Below, piece by piece: positions 36,715-49,500 of a stretch of 64,000 nt of DNA. The stretch comes from Colletes latitarsis. Lineage: Eukaryota > Arthropoda > Insecta > Hymenoptera > Colletidae. The position numbers and the translations under genes are program-made. Positions within the stretch are counted from its first letter, which is position 1. Every line of letters starts with the position of its first letter. Under the pieces are notes generated by a model that did not search any database, was not told where the DNA came from, and was given only the letters and a program-made list of their open reading frames with translations. Location of the stretch: NCBI RefSeq assembly GCF_051014445.1, contig NW_027488369.1, forward strand, positions 13,658,001-13,722,000. The letters run 5' to 3'.

Positions 36715-36926
36715 TTAAACCTGATCTTGATAAATATTTTAGAGGATAACGCATGTTAGGTCTGGGTTAGGTCTAGGATTTGCCCTTATCAGGCTCATAC
36801 TTTCGCATATTTCTCATACTTCATGGCTAAATCCTGGGCTGTTTCTGGATTGTAACACGTAGTAATGTGGTACCACGCTGAAACAGTCAATTAAACCTGG
36901 TTTCGATCAATATTTTAGAGGATAAC
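36715..36926. repeat. Family A island inside family B (D1)
   Basis: A stretch of about 1.2 monomers with A-type sequence (CTGATCTTGATAAATATT, GCATGTTAGGTCTGGG, TTTCTCATACTTCATGG). It is entered at GAAACATTCAATTAAACC and left at GAGGATAACGCCGG, both in register. A closely matching stretch occurs at 61,239 onward. Gene conversion or double crossover would produce it. D2 copy: 56,054-56,265. Confidence 0.75.
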
Positions 36927-37786
36927 GCCGGTTATGTCTCGGTTAGGTCTGGTATTTGCCCTCATCTGGCTCGTACTTTCGCATTTTTCGCATACTTGTT
37001 GGCCACATCCTGGCCTGCTTCTGGCTTGGACCACGTAGTAAAGTGGTACCACAACGAAAACAGTCAATAGAAGCTGGTTCCGATAAGTATTTTAGAGGAT
37101 AACGCTGGTTATGTCTGGGTTAGTTCTGGTATTTGCAATCCTCTGGCTCATACTTTCGCGTTTTTCGCATACTTGTTGGCCAGATCCTGGGCTTTTTCTG
37201 GTTTGGATCACGTAGTAATGTGGTACCACACTGTCAATAAAAGCTGGTTCCGCTTAGTATTTTAGAGGATAACGCTTGTTATGCCTGGGATTGTTCTGGT
37301 ATTTGCAATCATCTGGCTCATACTTTCGCGTTTTTCGCATACTTGTTAGCCCGATCCTGGGTTTTTTCTGTTTTGGATCCCGTAGTAATGAGGTTCCACA
37401 CCGAAACAGTCAATTAAACTGGTTGCGATTAATATTTTAGAGGATAACGCCGGTTATGTCACGGTTAGGTCTGGGATTTGCCCTCATCTGCCTCGTACTT
37501 TCGCACGTTTCGCATACTTGTTGGCCAGATCCTGGGCTTTTTCTGGTTTGGATCACGTAGTAATATGGTACCACACTGTCAATAAAAGCTGGTTCCGCTT
37601 AGTATTTTAGAGGATAACGCTGGTTATGCCTGGGATAGTTCTGGCATTTGCAATCATCTGGCTCATACTTTCGCGTTTTTCGCATACTTGTTGGCCAGAT
37701 CCTGGGTTTTTTCTGGTTTGGATCCCGTAGTAATGTGGTTCCACACCGAAACAGTCAATTAAACCTGGTTGCGATTAATATTTTAG
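36927..37786. repeat. Family B end of D1
   Basis: Family B monomers leading to the D1/D2 junction. Two of them lack the six bases GAAACA (CACTGTCAATAAAAGC near 37,230 and 37,576). The final half-monomer ends GTTGCGATTAATATTTTAG and joins D2. Confidence 0.8.
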
Positions 37787-40700
37787 AGGATAACGCAAGT
37801 TAGGTTTGGGATAGGTCTCGGATTTGACCTCATCAGACTCATACTTTCGCAACACTTCACATACTCCTTGAACAGATCCTGGGTTATTTTCTGGTTTCGA
37901 TCACATAGTAATGTGGTACCACACTGAAACAATCGATTAAACCAGGTTTCGATCAATATTTTAGAGGATAACGCATGTTAGGTCTAGGTTAGGCCTGGGA
38001 TTTTCACTCATCAGACTCATACTTTCGCATTCTTCACATACATGTTGAACGGATCCTGGGTTTTTTCTGGTTTCGATCACGTAGTAATGTGGTACCACAC
38101 TGAAACGGTCAATTAAACCTGGTTTCGATCAATATTTTAGAGGATAACGCATGTAAGGTCTAGGTTAGGTCTGGGATTTGCTCTCATCAGGCTCATTCTT
38201 TCGCACATTTCTCATACTTGATGGCTAGATCCTGGGTTTTTTCTGGTTTGGATCACGTAGTAATGTGGTACCACACTGAAACTGTCGATTAAACCTGGTT
38301 TCGATCAATATTTTAGAGGATAACGCAAGTTAGGTTTGGGATAGGTCTCGGATTTGACCTCATCAGACTCATACTTTCGCAACACTTCACATACTCCTTG
38401 AACAGATCCTGGGTTATTTTCTGGTTTCGATCACATAGTAATGTGGTACCACACTGAAACAATCGATTAAACCAGGTTTCGATCAATATTTTAGAGGATA
38501 ACGCATGTTAGGTCTAGGTTAGGCCTGGGATTTTCACTCATCAGACTCATACTTTCGCATTCTTCACATACATGTTGAACGGATCCTGGGTTTTTTCTGG
38601 TTTCGATCACGTAGTAATGTGGTACCACACTGAAACGGTCAATTAAACCTGGTTTCGATCAATATTTTAGAGGATAACGCATGTTAGGTCTAGGTCAGCC
38701 CTGGGAATTACACTCGTCAGACTCATACTTTCGCATTCTTCACATACTTGTTGAACTGATCCTGGGTTTTTTCTGGTTTGGATCACGTAGTAGTGTGGTG
38801 CCACACTGAAACAGTCCATTAAACCTGGTTTCGCTCAATATTTTAGAGGATAACGCATGTTAGGTCTAGGTTAGGTCTGGGATTTGCTCTCATCAGGCTC
38901 ATTCTTTCGCATATTTCTCATACTTGATGGCTAGATCCTGGGCTTTTTGTGGATTGCATCACACAGTAATGTGGTACCACACTGAAACAGTCGATTAAAC
39001 CTGGTTTCGCTCAATATTTTAGAGGATAACGCATGTAAGGTCTAGGTTAGGTCTGGGATTTGCTCTCATCAGGTTCATTCTTCCGCATATTTCTCATACT
39101 TGATGGCTAGATCCTGGGTTTTTTCTCGTTTGGATCACGTAGTAATGTGGTACCACACTGAAACAGTCGATTAAACCTGGTTTCGATCAATATTTAAGAG
39201 GATAACGCAAGTTAAGTCTGGGATTGGTCTGGGATTTGACCTCATCAGACTCACACTTTCGCACACTTCACATACTCGTTGAACAGATCCTGGGTTATTT
39301 TCTGGTTGGGATCACATAGTAATGTGGTACCACACTGAAACAGTCGATTAAACCATGTTTCGATCAATATTTGTGAGGATAACGCATGTTAGGTCTAGGT
39401 TAGGCCTGGGATTTTCACTCATCAGACTCATACTTTCGCATTCATCACATACTTGTTGAACGGATCCTGGGTTTTTTCTGGTTTGGATCACGTAGTAATG
39501 TGGGACCACACTGAAACAGTCAATTAAACCTGGTTTCGATCTATATCTTAGAGAATAATTCATGTTAGGTCTAGGTTAGGTCTGGGATTTGCTCTCATCA
39601 GGTACATTCTTTCGCATATTTCTCAAACTTGATGGCTAGATCCTGGGCTTTTTCTGGATTGCATCACGTAGTAATGTGGTACCACACTGAAACATTCAAT
39701 TAAACCAGGTCTTGATAAATATTTTAGAGGCTAACGCATGTTAGGTCTGGGTTAGGTCTAGGATTTGCCCTCATCAGGCTCACAGTTTAGCGTTTTTCAC
39801 ATACTTGTTGAACAGATCCTGGGTTTTTTCTGGTTTGGATCACGAAGTAATGTGGTACCACACTGAAACAGTCCATTAAACCTGGTTTCGCTCAATATTT
39901 TAGAGGATAACGCATGTAAGGTCTAGGTTAGGTCTGGGATTTGCTCTCATCAGGCTCATTCTTTCGCACATTTCTCATACTTGATGGCTAGATCCTGGGT
40001 TTTTTCTGGTTTGGATCACGTAGTAATGTGGTACCACACTGAAACTGTCGATTAAACCTGGTTTCGCTCAATATTTTAGAGGATAACGCATGTTAGGTCT
40101 AGGTTAGGTCTGGGATTTGCTCTCATCAGGCTCATTCTTACGCATATTTCTCATACTTGATGGCTAGCTCCTGGGCTTTTTCTGGATTGCATCACATAGT
40201 AATGTGGTACCACACTGGAACAGTCGATTAAACCAGGTTTCGATCAATATTTTAGAGGATAACGCATGTTAGGTCTAGGTTAGGCCTGGGATTTTCACTC
40301 ATCAGACTCATACTTTCGCATTCTTCACATACTTGTTGAACGAATCCTGGGTTTTTTCTGGTTTGGATCACGTAGTAATGTGGTACCACACTGAAACATT
40401 CAATGAAACCTGGTCTGGATAAATATTTTAGAGGTTAACGCATCTTAGGTCTGGGTTAGGTCTAAGATTTGCCCTCATCAGGCTCACAGTTTAGCGTTCT
40501 TCACATACTTGTTGAACAGATCCTGGGCTTTTTCTGGATTGCATCACATAGTAATGTGGTACCACACTGGAACAGTCGATTAAACCAGGTTTCGATCAAT
40601 ATTTTAGAGGATAACGCATGTTAGGTCTAGGTTAGGCCTGGGATTTTCACTCATCAGACTCATACTTTCGCATTCTTCACATACTTGTTGAACGAATCCT

Positions 40701-43187
40701 GGGTTTTTTCTGGTTTGGATCACGTAGTAATGTGGTACCACACTGAAACATTCAATGAAACCTGGCCTGGATAAATATTTTAGAGGTTAACGCATCTTAG
40801 GTCTGGATTAGGTCTAAGATTTGCCCTCATCAGGCTCACAGTTTAGCGTTCTTCACATACTTGTTGAACAGATCCTGGGTTTTTTCTGGTTTGGATCACA
40901 TAGTAATGTGGTACCACACTGAAACTGTCGATTAAACCTGGTTTCGCTCAATATTTTAGAGGATAACACATGTAAGGTCTAGGTTAGGTCTGGGATTTGC
41001 TCTCATCAGGCTCACAGCTTAGCGTTTTTCACATACTTGTTGAACAGATCGTGGGTTTTTTCTGGTTTGGATCACGAAGTAGTGTGGTACCACACTGAAA
41101 CAGTCCATTAAACCTGGTTTCGCTCAATATTTTAGAGGATAACGCATGTTAGGCCTAGGTTAGGTCTGGGATTTGCCTTCATCAGGCTCATTCTTTCGCA
41201 TATTACTCATACTTGATGGCTAGATCCTGGGCTTTTTCTGGATTGCATCACGTAGTAATGTAGTACCACACTGAAACAGTCAATGAAACCTGGTTTCCAT
41301 CAATATTTTAGAGGACAACGCAAGTTAGGTCTAGGTAAGGACTGAGATTTTCACTGATCAGACTCATACTTTCGCATTCTCCACATACTTGTTGAACGGA
41401 TCCTGGGTTTTTTCTGGTTTTGATCACGTAGTAATGAGGTACCACAATGAAACATTCAATTAAACCTGGTCTTGATAAAAATTTTACAGAATAACGCATG
41501 TTAGGTCTGGGTTAGGTCTAGGATTTGCCCTCATCAGGCTCATACTTTCGCATATTTCTCATACTTCATGGCTAGATCCAGGGCTATTTCTGGATTGAAT
41601 CACGTAGTAATGTGGTACCACACTGGAACAGTCAATTATACCTTGTTTCGATCAATATTTTAGAGAATAATTCATGTTAGGTCTAGGTTAGGTCTGGGAT
41701 TTGCTCTCATCAGGCTCATTCTTTCGCATATTATTCATACATGTAGAACAGATCCTGGGTTATTTCTGGTTTGGATCACGTAGTATTGTGGGACCACACT
41801 GAAACAGTCCATTAAACCTGGTTTCGCTCAATATTTTAGAGGATAACTCATGTAAGGTCTAGGATAGGTCTGGGATTTGCTCTCATCAGGCTCACAGTTT
41901 AGCGTTTTTCACATACTTGTTGAACAGATCCTGGGTTTTTTCTGGTTTGGATCACGAAGTAGTGTGGTACCACACTGAAACAGTCCATTAAACCTGGTTT
42001 CGCTCAATATTTTAGAGGATAACGCATGTAAGGTCTAGGTTAGGTCTGGGATTTGCTCTCATCAGGCTCATTCTTTCGCATATTTCTCGTACTTGATGGC
42101 TAGATCCTGGGTTTTTTCTGGTTTGGATCACGTAGTAATGTGGTACCACACTGAAACAGTCGATTAAACCTGGTTTCGATCAATATTTTAGAGGATAACG
42201 CAAGTTAAGTCTGGGAATGGTCTGGGATTTGACCTCATCAGACTCATACTTTCGCATTCTTCACATACTTGTTGAACGGATTCTGGGTTTTTTCTGGTTT
42301 GGATCACGTAGTAATGTGGGACCACACTGAAACATTCGACTAAACCTGGTTTCGATCAATATTTTAGAGGATAGCGCATGTTAGGTCTAGGTTAGGCCTG
42401 GGATTTTCCCTCATCAGACTCATACTTTCGCATTCTTCACATACTTGCTGAACGGATCCTGGGTTTTTTCTGGTTTGGATCACGTAGTAATGTGGGACCA
42501 CACTGAAGCAGTCAAGTAAACCTGGTGTCGATCAATATTTTAGAGAATAATTCATGTTAGGTCTAGGTTAGGTCTGGGATTTGCCCTCATCAGGGTCATA
42601 CTGTCGCAGTTTTAACATACTTGTTGAACGGATCCTGGGTTTTTTCTGGTTTGGTTCACGTAGTAATGTGGGACCACACTGAAACATTCGACTAAACCTG
42701 GTTTCGATCAATATTTTAGAGGATAGCGCATGTTAGGTCTAGGTTAGGCCTGGGATTTTCCCTCATCAGATTCATACTTTCGCATTCTTCACATACTTGC
42801 TGAACGGATCCTTGGTTTTTTCTGGTTTGGATCACGTAGTAATGTGGGACCACACTGAAGCAGTCAAGTAAACCTGGTGTCGATCAATATTTTAGAGAAT
42901 AATTCATGTTAGGTCTAGGTTAGGTCTGGGATTTGCTCTCATCAGGCTCATTCTTTCGCATATTATTCATACATGTAGAACAGATCCTGGGTTATTTCTG
43001 GTTTGGATCACGTAGTAATGTGGGACCACACTGAAACAGTCCATTAAACCTGGTTTCGCTCAATATCTTAGAGGATAACGCATGTTAGGTCTAGGTTAGG
43101 TCTGGGATTTGCTCTCATCAGGCTCATTCTTTCGCATATTTCTCATACTTGATGGCTAGATCCTGGGCTATTTCTGGATTGGATCAC

Positions 43188-46100
43188 GTAGTAATGTGGT
43201 ACCACGCTGAAACAGTCGATTAAACCTGGTTTCGATCAATATTTTAGAGGATAACGCAAGTTAGGTCTAGGTTAGTCCTGGGATTTGCCCTCATCAGGGT
43301 CATACTTTCGCAGTTTTAACATACATGTTGGCCTGATCGAGGGTTTTTTCTGCTTTGGATCACGTAGTAAAGTGGTGCCACACTGAAACAGTCCATTAAA
43401 CCTGGTTTCCATCAATATTTTAGAGGACAACGCATGTTAGGTCTAGGTTAGGCCTGGGATTTGCCCTCATCAGGGTCATACTGTCGCAGTTTTAACATAC
43501 TTGTTGAACGGATCCTGGGTTTTTTCTGGTTTGGTTCACGTATTAATGTGGTACCACACTGAAACATTCAATTAAACCTGGTCTTGATAAATATTTTAGA
43601 GGATAACGCATTTTAGGATTGGGTTAGGTCTAGGATTTGCCCTCATCAGGCTCATACTTTCGCATATTTCTCATACTTCATGGCTAGATCCTGGGCTGTT
43701 TCTGGATTGTATCACGCACTAATGTGATACCACGCTGAAACAGTCGATTAAACCTGGTTTCGATCAATATTTTAGAGGATAACGCAAGTTAAGTCTGGGA
43801 TAGGTCTGGGATTTGACCTCATCAGACTCATACTTTCGCGTTTTTCACATACTTGTTGAACAGATCCTGGCCTTTTTCTGGTTTGGATCACGTAGTAATG
43901 CGGTACCACACCGAAACAGTCAATTAAACCTGGTTGCGATTAATATTTTAGAGGATAACGCCGGTTATGTCTCGGTTTGGTCTGGGATTTGCCCTCAACT
44001 GGCTCGTACTTGCGCATTTTGCGCATACTTGTTGGCCAGATCCTGGCCTTTTTCTGGTCTGGATCACGTAGTAATGCAGTACTACACCGAAACAGTCAAT
44101 TAAACCTGGTTGCGATTAATATTTTAGAGGATATCGCTGGTTATGTCTGGGTTAGTTCTGGTATTTGCAATCATCTGGCTCATACTTTCGCATTTTTCGC
44201 ATACTTGTTGGCCAGATCCTGGCCTCTTTCTGGTTTGGATCATCGTAGCAATGCGGTACCACACCGAAACAGTCAATTACACCTGGTTGCGTTTAATATT
44301 TTAGGGGATAACGCCGGTTACGTCTCGGTTAGGTCTGGGATTTTCCCTCATCAGGCTCGTACTTTCGCATTTTTCGCATTCTTGTTGGCCCGATCCTGGG
44401 CTTTTTCTGGTTTGGATCACGTTGTAATGTGGTACCACACTGAAACAGTCATTAAAAGCATGTTCCTATGCGTATTTTAGAGGATATCGCTGGTTATGTC
44501 TGGGTTAGTTCTGGTATTTGCAATCATCTGGCCCATATTTTCGCATTTTTCGCATACTTGTTGGCCAGATCCTGGCCTCTTTCTGGTTTGGATCATCGTA
44601 GCAATGCGGTACCACACCGAAACAGTCAATTACACCTGGTTGCGATTAATATTTTAGGGGATAACGCCGGTTACGTCTCGGTTAGGTCTGGGATTTTCCC
44701 TCATCAGGCTCGTACATTCGCATTTTTCGCATTCTTGTTGGCCCGATCCTGGGCTTTTTCTGGTTTGGATCACGTTGTAATGTGGTACCACACTGAAACA
44801 GTCATTAAAAGCATGTTCCGATGCGTATTTTAGAGGATAACGCTGGTTATGTCAGGGTTAGTTCTGGTATTTGCAATCATATGGCTCATATATTCGCGTT
44901 TTTCGCATACTTGTTGGCCAGATCCTGGGCTTTTTCTGGTTTGGATCACGTAGTAATGTGGTACCACACTGAAACAGTCAATAGAAGCTGGTTGCGATTA
45001 ATATTTTAGAGGATAACGCCGGTTATGTCTCGGGAAGGTCTGGGATTTGTCCTCATCTGGCTCGTACTTTCGCGTTTTTCGCATACTTGTTGGCCAGATC
45101 CTTGCCTTTTTCTGGCTTGGACCACGTAGTAATGTGGTACCACACCGAAACAGTCAATTAAACCTGGTTGCGAATAATATTTTAGAGGATAACGCCGGTT
45201 ATGTCTCGGTTAGGTCTGGTATTTGCCCTCATCTGGCTCGTACTTTCGCATTTTTCGCATACTTGTTAGCCACATCCTGGCCTTCTTCTGGCTTGGACCA
45301 CGTAGTAAAGTGGTACCACACTGAAACAGTCAATAGAAGCTGGTTCCGATAAGTATTTTAGAGGATAACGCTGGTTATGTCTGGGTTAGTTCTGGTATTT
45401 GCAATCCTCTGGCTCATACTTTCGCGTTTTTCGCATACTTGTTGACCAGATCCTGGGTTTTTTCTGTTGTGGATCACGTAGTAATGCGGTACCACACCGA
45501 AACAGTCAATTAACCCTGGTTCAGATTAGTATTTTAGAGGATAGCGCTGGTTATGTGTGGGATTGTTCTGGTATTTGCAATCATCTGGCTCATACTTTCG
45601 CGTTTTTCGCATACTTGTTAGCCCGATCCTGGGTTTTTTCTGTTTTGGATCCCGTAGTAATGAGGTTCCACACCGAAACAGTCAATTAAACTGGTTGCGA
45701 TTAATATTTTAGAGGATAACGCCGGTTATGTGACGGTTAGGTCTGGGATTTGCCCTCATCTGCCTCGTACTTTCGCACGTTTCGCATACTTGTTGGCCAG
45801 ATCCTGGGCTTTTTCTGGTTTGGATCACGTAGTAATGTGGTACCACACTGTCAATAAAAGCTGGTTCCGCTTAGTATTTTAGAGGATAACGCTGGTTATG
45901 CCTGGGATAGTTCTGGTATTTGCAATCATCTGGCTCATACTTTCGCGTTTTTCGCATACTTGTTGGCCAGATCCTGGGTTTTTTCTGGTTTGGATCCCGT
46001 AGTAATGTGGTTCCACACCGAAACAGTCAATTAAACCTGGTTGCGATTAATATTTTAGGGGATAACGCCGGTTACGTCTCGGTTAGGTCTGGGATTTTCC

Positions 46101-46504
46101 CTCATCTGGCTCGTACTTTCGCGTTTTTCGCATTCTTGTTGGCCCGATCCTGGGATTTTTCTGGTTTGGATCACGTAGTAATGTGTTACAACACTGAAAC
46201 AGTCATTAAAAGCATGTTCCGATTCGTATTCTAGAGGATAACGCCGGTTACGTCTCGGGTAGGTCTGGGATTTGTCCTCATCTGGCTCGTACTTTCGCGT
46301 TTTTCGCATACTTGCTGGCCAGATCCTGGCCTTTTTTTGGCTTGGATCACGTAGTAATGTGTTACAACACTGAAACAGTCATTAAAACCATGTTCCGATT
46401 CGTATTCTAGAGGATAACGCTGGTTATGTCAGGGTTAGTTCTGGAATTTGCAATCATCTGGCTCATACTTTCGCATTTTTCGCATACTTGTTGGCCAGAT
46501 CCTG
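43188..46504. repeat. Segment E, copy E1 in D2
   Basis: The E1 segment carried by the second 19,339-bp copy. It appears identical to 23,849-27,165, including the 167-codon read-through frame at 43,977-44,480. Confidence 0.88.
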
Positions 46505-46544
46505 GGCTTTTTCTGGTTTGGATCACGTAGTAATGTGGTAGCAC
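43869..46544. repeat. Family B block in D2 (first)
   Basis: D2 equivalent of 24,530-27,205, with the same switch points and the same private indels (GATCATCGTAG, CACTGTCAAT). Confidence 0.82.
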
Positions 46545-49500
46545 ACTGAAACAGTCAATTAATCCTGGGTACGATCAATATTTTAGAGGATAACGCACGT
46601 TAGGGCTAGGTTAGGCCAGGTATTTTCCCTCATCAGACTCGTACTTTCGCATTCTTCACATGCTTGTTGAACATATCCTGGGTTTTTTCTGGTTTGGATC
46701 ACGTAGTAATGTGGTACCAAACTGAAACAGTCAATTAAACCTGGTTTCGATTAATATTTTAGTGGATAACGCATGTTAGGTCTAGGTCAGGCCTGGGATA
46801 TTCCCTCATCAGGCTCATACTTTCGCATTCTTCGCATACTTGTTGAACAGATCCTGGGTTTTTTCTGTTTTCTTTCTCGTAGTAATGTGGTACCACACTG
46901 AAGCAGTCGATTAAACCTGGTTTCGATCAATATTTTAGAGGATAACGCATGTTATGTCTAGGTTAGGCCAGGGATTTTCCCTCATCAGACTCATACTTTT
47001 GCATTCTTCACATACTTGTTGAACTGATCCTGGGCTTTTCTGGATTGGACCACGTAGTAATGTGGTACCACACTGAAACTGTCAATTAAACCTGGTTTCC
47101 GTCAATATTTTACAGGATAACACATGTTAGATCTAGGTTAGGTCTAGGATTTGCCCTCATCAGGGTCATACTTTCGCATTCTTCACATACTTCTTGAACA
47201 GATCCTGGTTTTTTTCTGGTATCGATCACGTAGTAATGTGGTACCACGCTGAAACAGACCATTAAACCTGATTTCGATTAATATTTTGGAGGATAACACA
47301 CGTTAGGTCTAGGTTAGGTGGGGATTTGCCCACACCAGGGTCATATTTTCGCAGTTTTAACATACATGTTGACCTGATCGAGGGTTTTTTCTGCATTGCA
47401 TCACGTAGTAATGTGGCACCACACTAAAACTGTCCATTAAAACTGGATTCGATCAATATTTTATAGGATAACGCAAGTTATGTCTGGGATAGGTCTCGGA
47501 TTTGCCCTCATCAGGCTCATACTTTCGCGTTTTTCACATACTTGTTGAACAGATCCTGGGTTTTTTCTGGTTTGGATCACGTAGTAATGTGGAACAACAC
47601 TGAAACAGTCAATTAAACATGGTCTTGATAAATATTTTAGAAGATAACGCAAGTTAGGTCTGGGATAGGTCTGGGATTTGCCCTCATCAGCTTCATGCAT
47701 TCGCATTCTTCATATACTTCTTGAACAGATCCTGGTTTTTTTCTGGTTCCGATCACGTAGTAAAGTGGTACCACACTAAAACTGCCCATTGAAACTGGAT
47801 TCGATCAATATTTTATAGGATAACGCAAGTTATGTCTGGGATAGGTCTGGGATTTGCCCTCATCAGGCTCATACTTTCGCATTCTTCCTATACTTCTTGA
47901 ACAGATCCTGGTTTTTTTCTGGTTTCGATCACGTAGTAATGTCGTACCACGCTGAAACAGACCATTATACCTGATTTCGATTTATATCTCAGAGGATAAC
48001 GCATGTTAGGTCTGGGCTAGGCCTAGGATTTGCCCTCATCAGGCTCATACTTTCGCATATTTCTCATTCTTGTTGGCTAGATCCTGGGCTTTTTCTGGAT
48101 TGGATCACGTAGTAATGTGGTACCACACTGAAACAGACCATTAAAACTGGATTCGATCAATATTTTATAGGATAACGCAAGTTATGTCCGGTATAGCTCT
48201 GGGATTTACCCTCATCAGGCTCATAATTTCGCGTTTTTCACATACTTGTTGAACAGATCCTGGGTTTTTTCTGGTTTGGATCACGTAGTAATGTGGTACC
48301 ACACTGAAACAGTCCATTAAACCTGATTTCGATCAATATTTCAGAGGATAACGCATGTTAGGTCTAGGTTAGGCCTGGGATTTTCCCTCATCAGGCTCGT
48401 ACATTCGCATTCTTCACATACTTGTTGAAAAGATCCTGGGTTTTGTCTGTTTTCTTTCTCGTAGTAATGTGGTACCACACTGAAACAGTCGATTAAACCT
48501 GGTTTCGATCAATATTTTAGAGGATAACGAACTTTAGGACTAGGTTAGGCCAGGAATTTTCCCTCATCAGGCTCATACTTTCGCATATTTCTCATACTTG
48601 TTGGCCAGATCCTAGGCTTCCACTGGTTTGGCTCACGTAGTAATGTGGTACCACACTGAAATAGTCAATTAAACCTGGTCTTGATAGATATTTTAGAGGA
48701 TAACGCGTGTTAGGTCTGGGTTAGGTCTAGGATTTGCCCTCATCAGGCTCATACTTTCGCATATTTCTCATACTTGTTTGCTAGATCCTGGGCCTTTTCT
48801 GGATTGGATCACGTTGTAATGTTGTACCACACTGAAACTGTCATTTAAACGTGGTTTCCGTCAATATTTTTGGGGATAACACATGTTAGGTCTAGGTCAG
48901 GTCTAGGATTTGCCCTCATCAGGCTCATACTTTCGCGTTTTTGTCATACTTGTTGAACAGATACTAGGTTTTTTCTGGTTTGGATCACGTAGTAATGTGG
49001 AACCACACTTAAACAGTCAATTAAACATGGTCTTGATAAATATTTTAGAAGATAACGCAAGTTAGGTCTGGGATAGGTCTGGGATTTGCCCTCATCAGCT
49101 TCATGCATTCGCATTCTTCATATACTTCTTGAACAGATCCTGGTTTTTTTCTGGTTCCGATCACGTAGTAAAGTGGTACCACACTAAAACTGCCCATTAA
49201 AACTGGATTCGATCAATATTTTATAGGATAACGCAAGTTATGTCTGGGATAGGTCTGGGATTTGCCCTCATCAGGCTCATACTTTCGCATTCTTCATATA
49301 CTTCTTGAACAGATCCTGGTTTTTTTCTGGTTTCGATCACGTAGTAATGTCGTACCACGCTGAAACAGACCATTATACCTGATTTCGATTTATATCTCAG
49401 AGGATAACGCATGTTAGGTCTGGGCTAGGCCTAGGATTTGCCCTCATCAGGCTCATACTTTCGCATATTTCTCATTCTTGTTGGCTAGATCCTGGGCTTT

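Larger units (their letters stand above)
18448..37786. repeat. 19,339-bp duplicated segment, copy D1
   Basis: Every rare variant I compared recurs exactly 19,339 bp downstream, for example TTAGGTTTGGG (18,461 and 37,800) and the long read-through frames at 20,009, 24,638, 28,122, 33,217 and 36,563. I saw no substitution or indel between D1 and D2. The breakpoint lies in the shared box AATATTTTAG (18,438-18,447, 37,777-37,786, 57,116-57,125), at the same point of the monomer. The length is about 110 monomers. It contains family A (to 24,530), family B (24,530-27,205), a diverged A subset (to 32,970) and family B again, with one A island. Confidence 0.95.
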
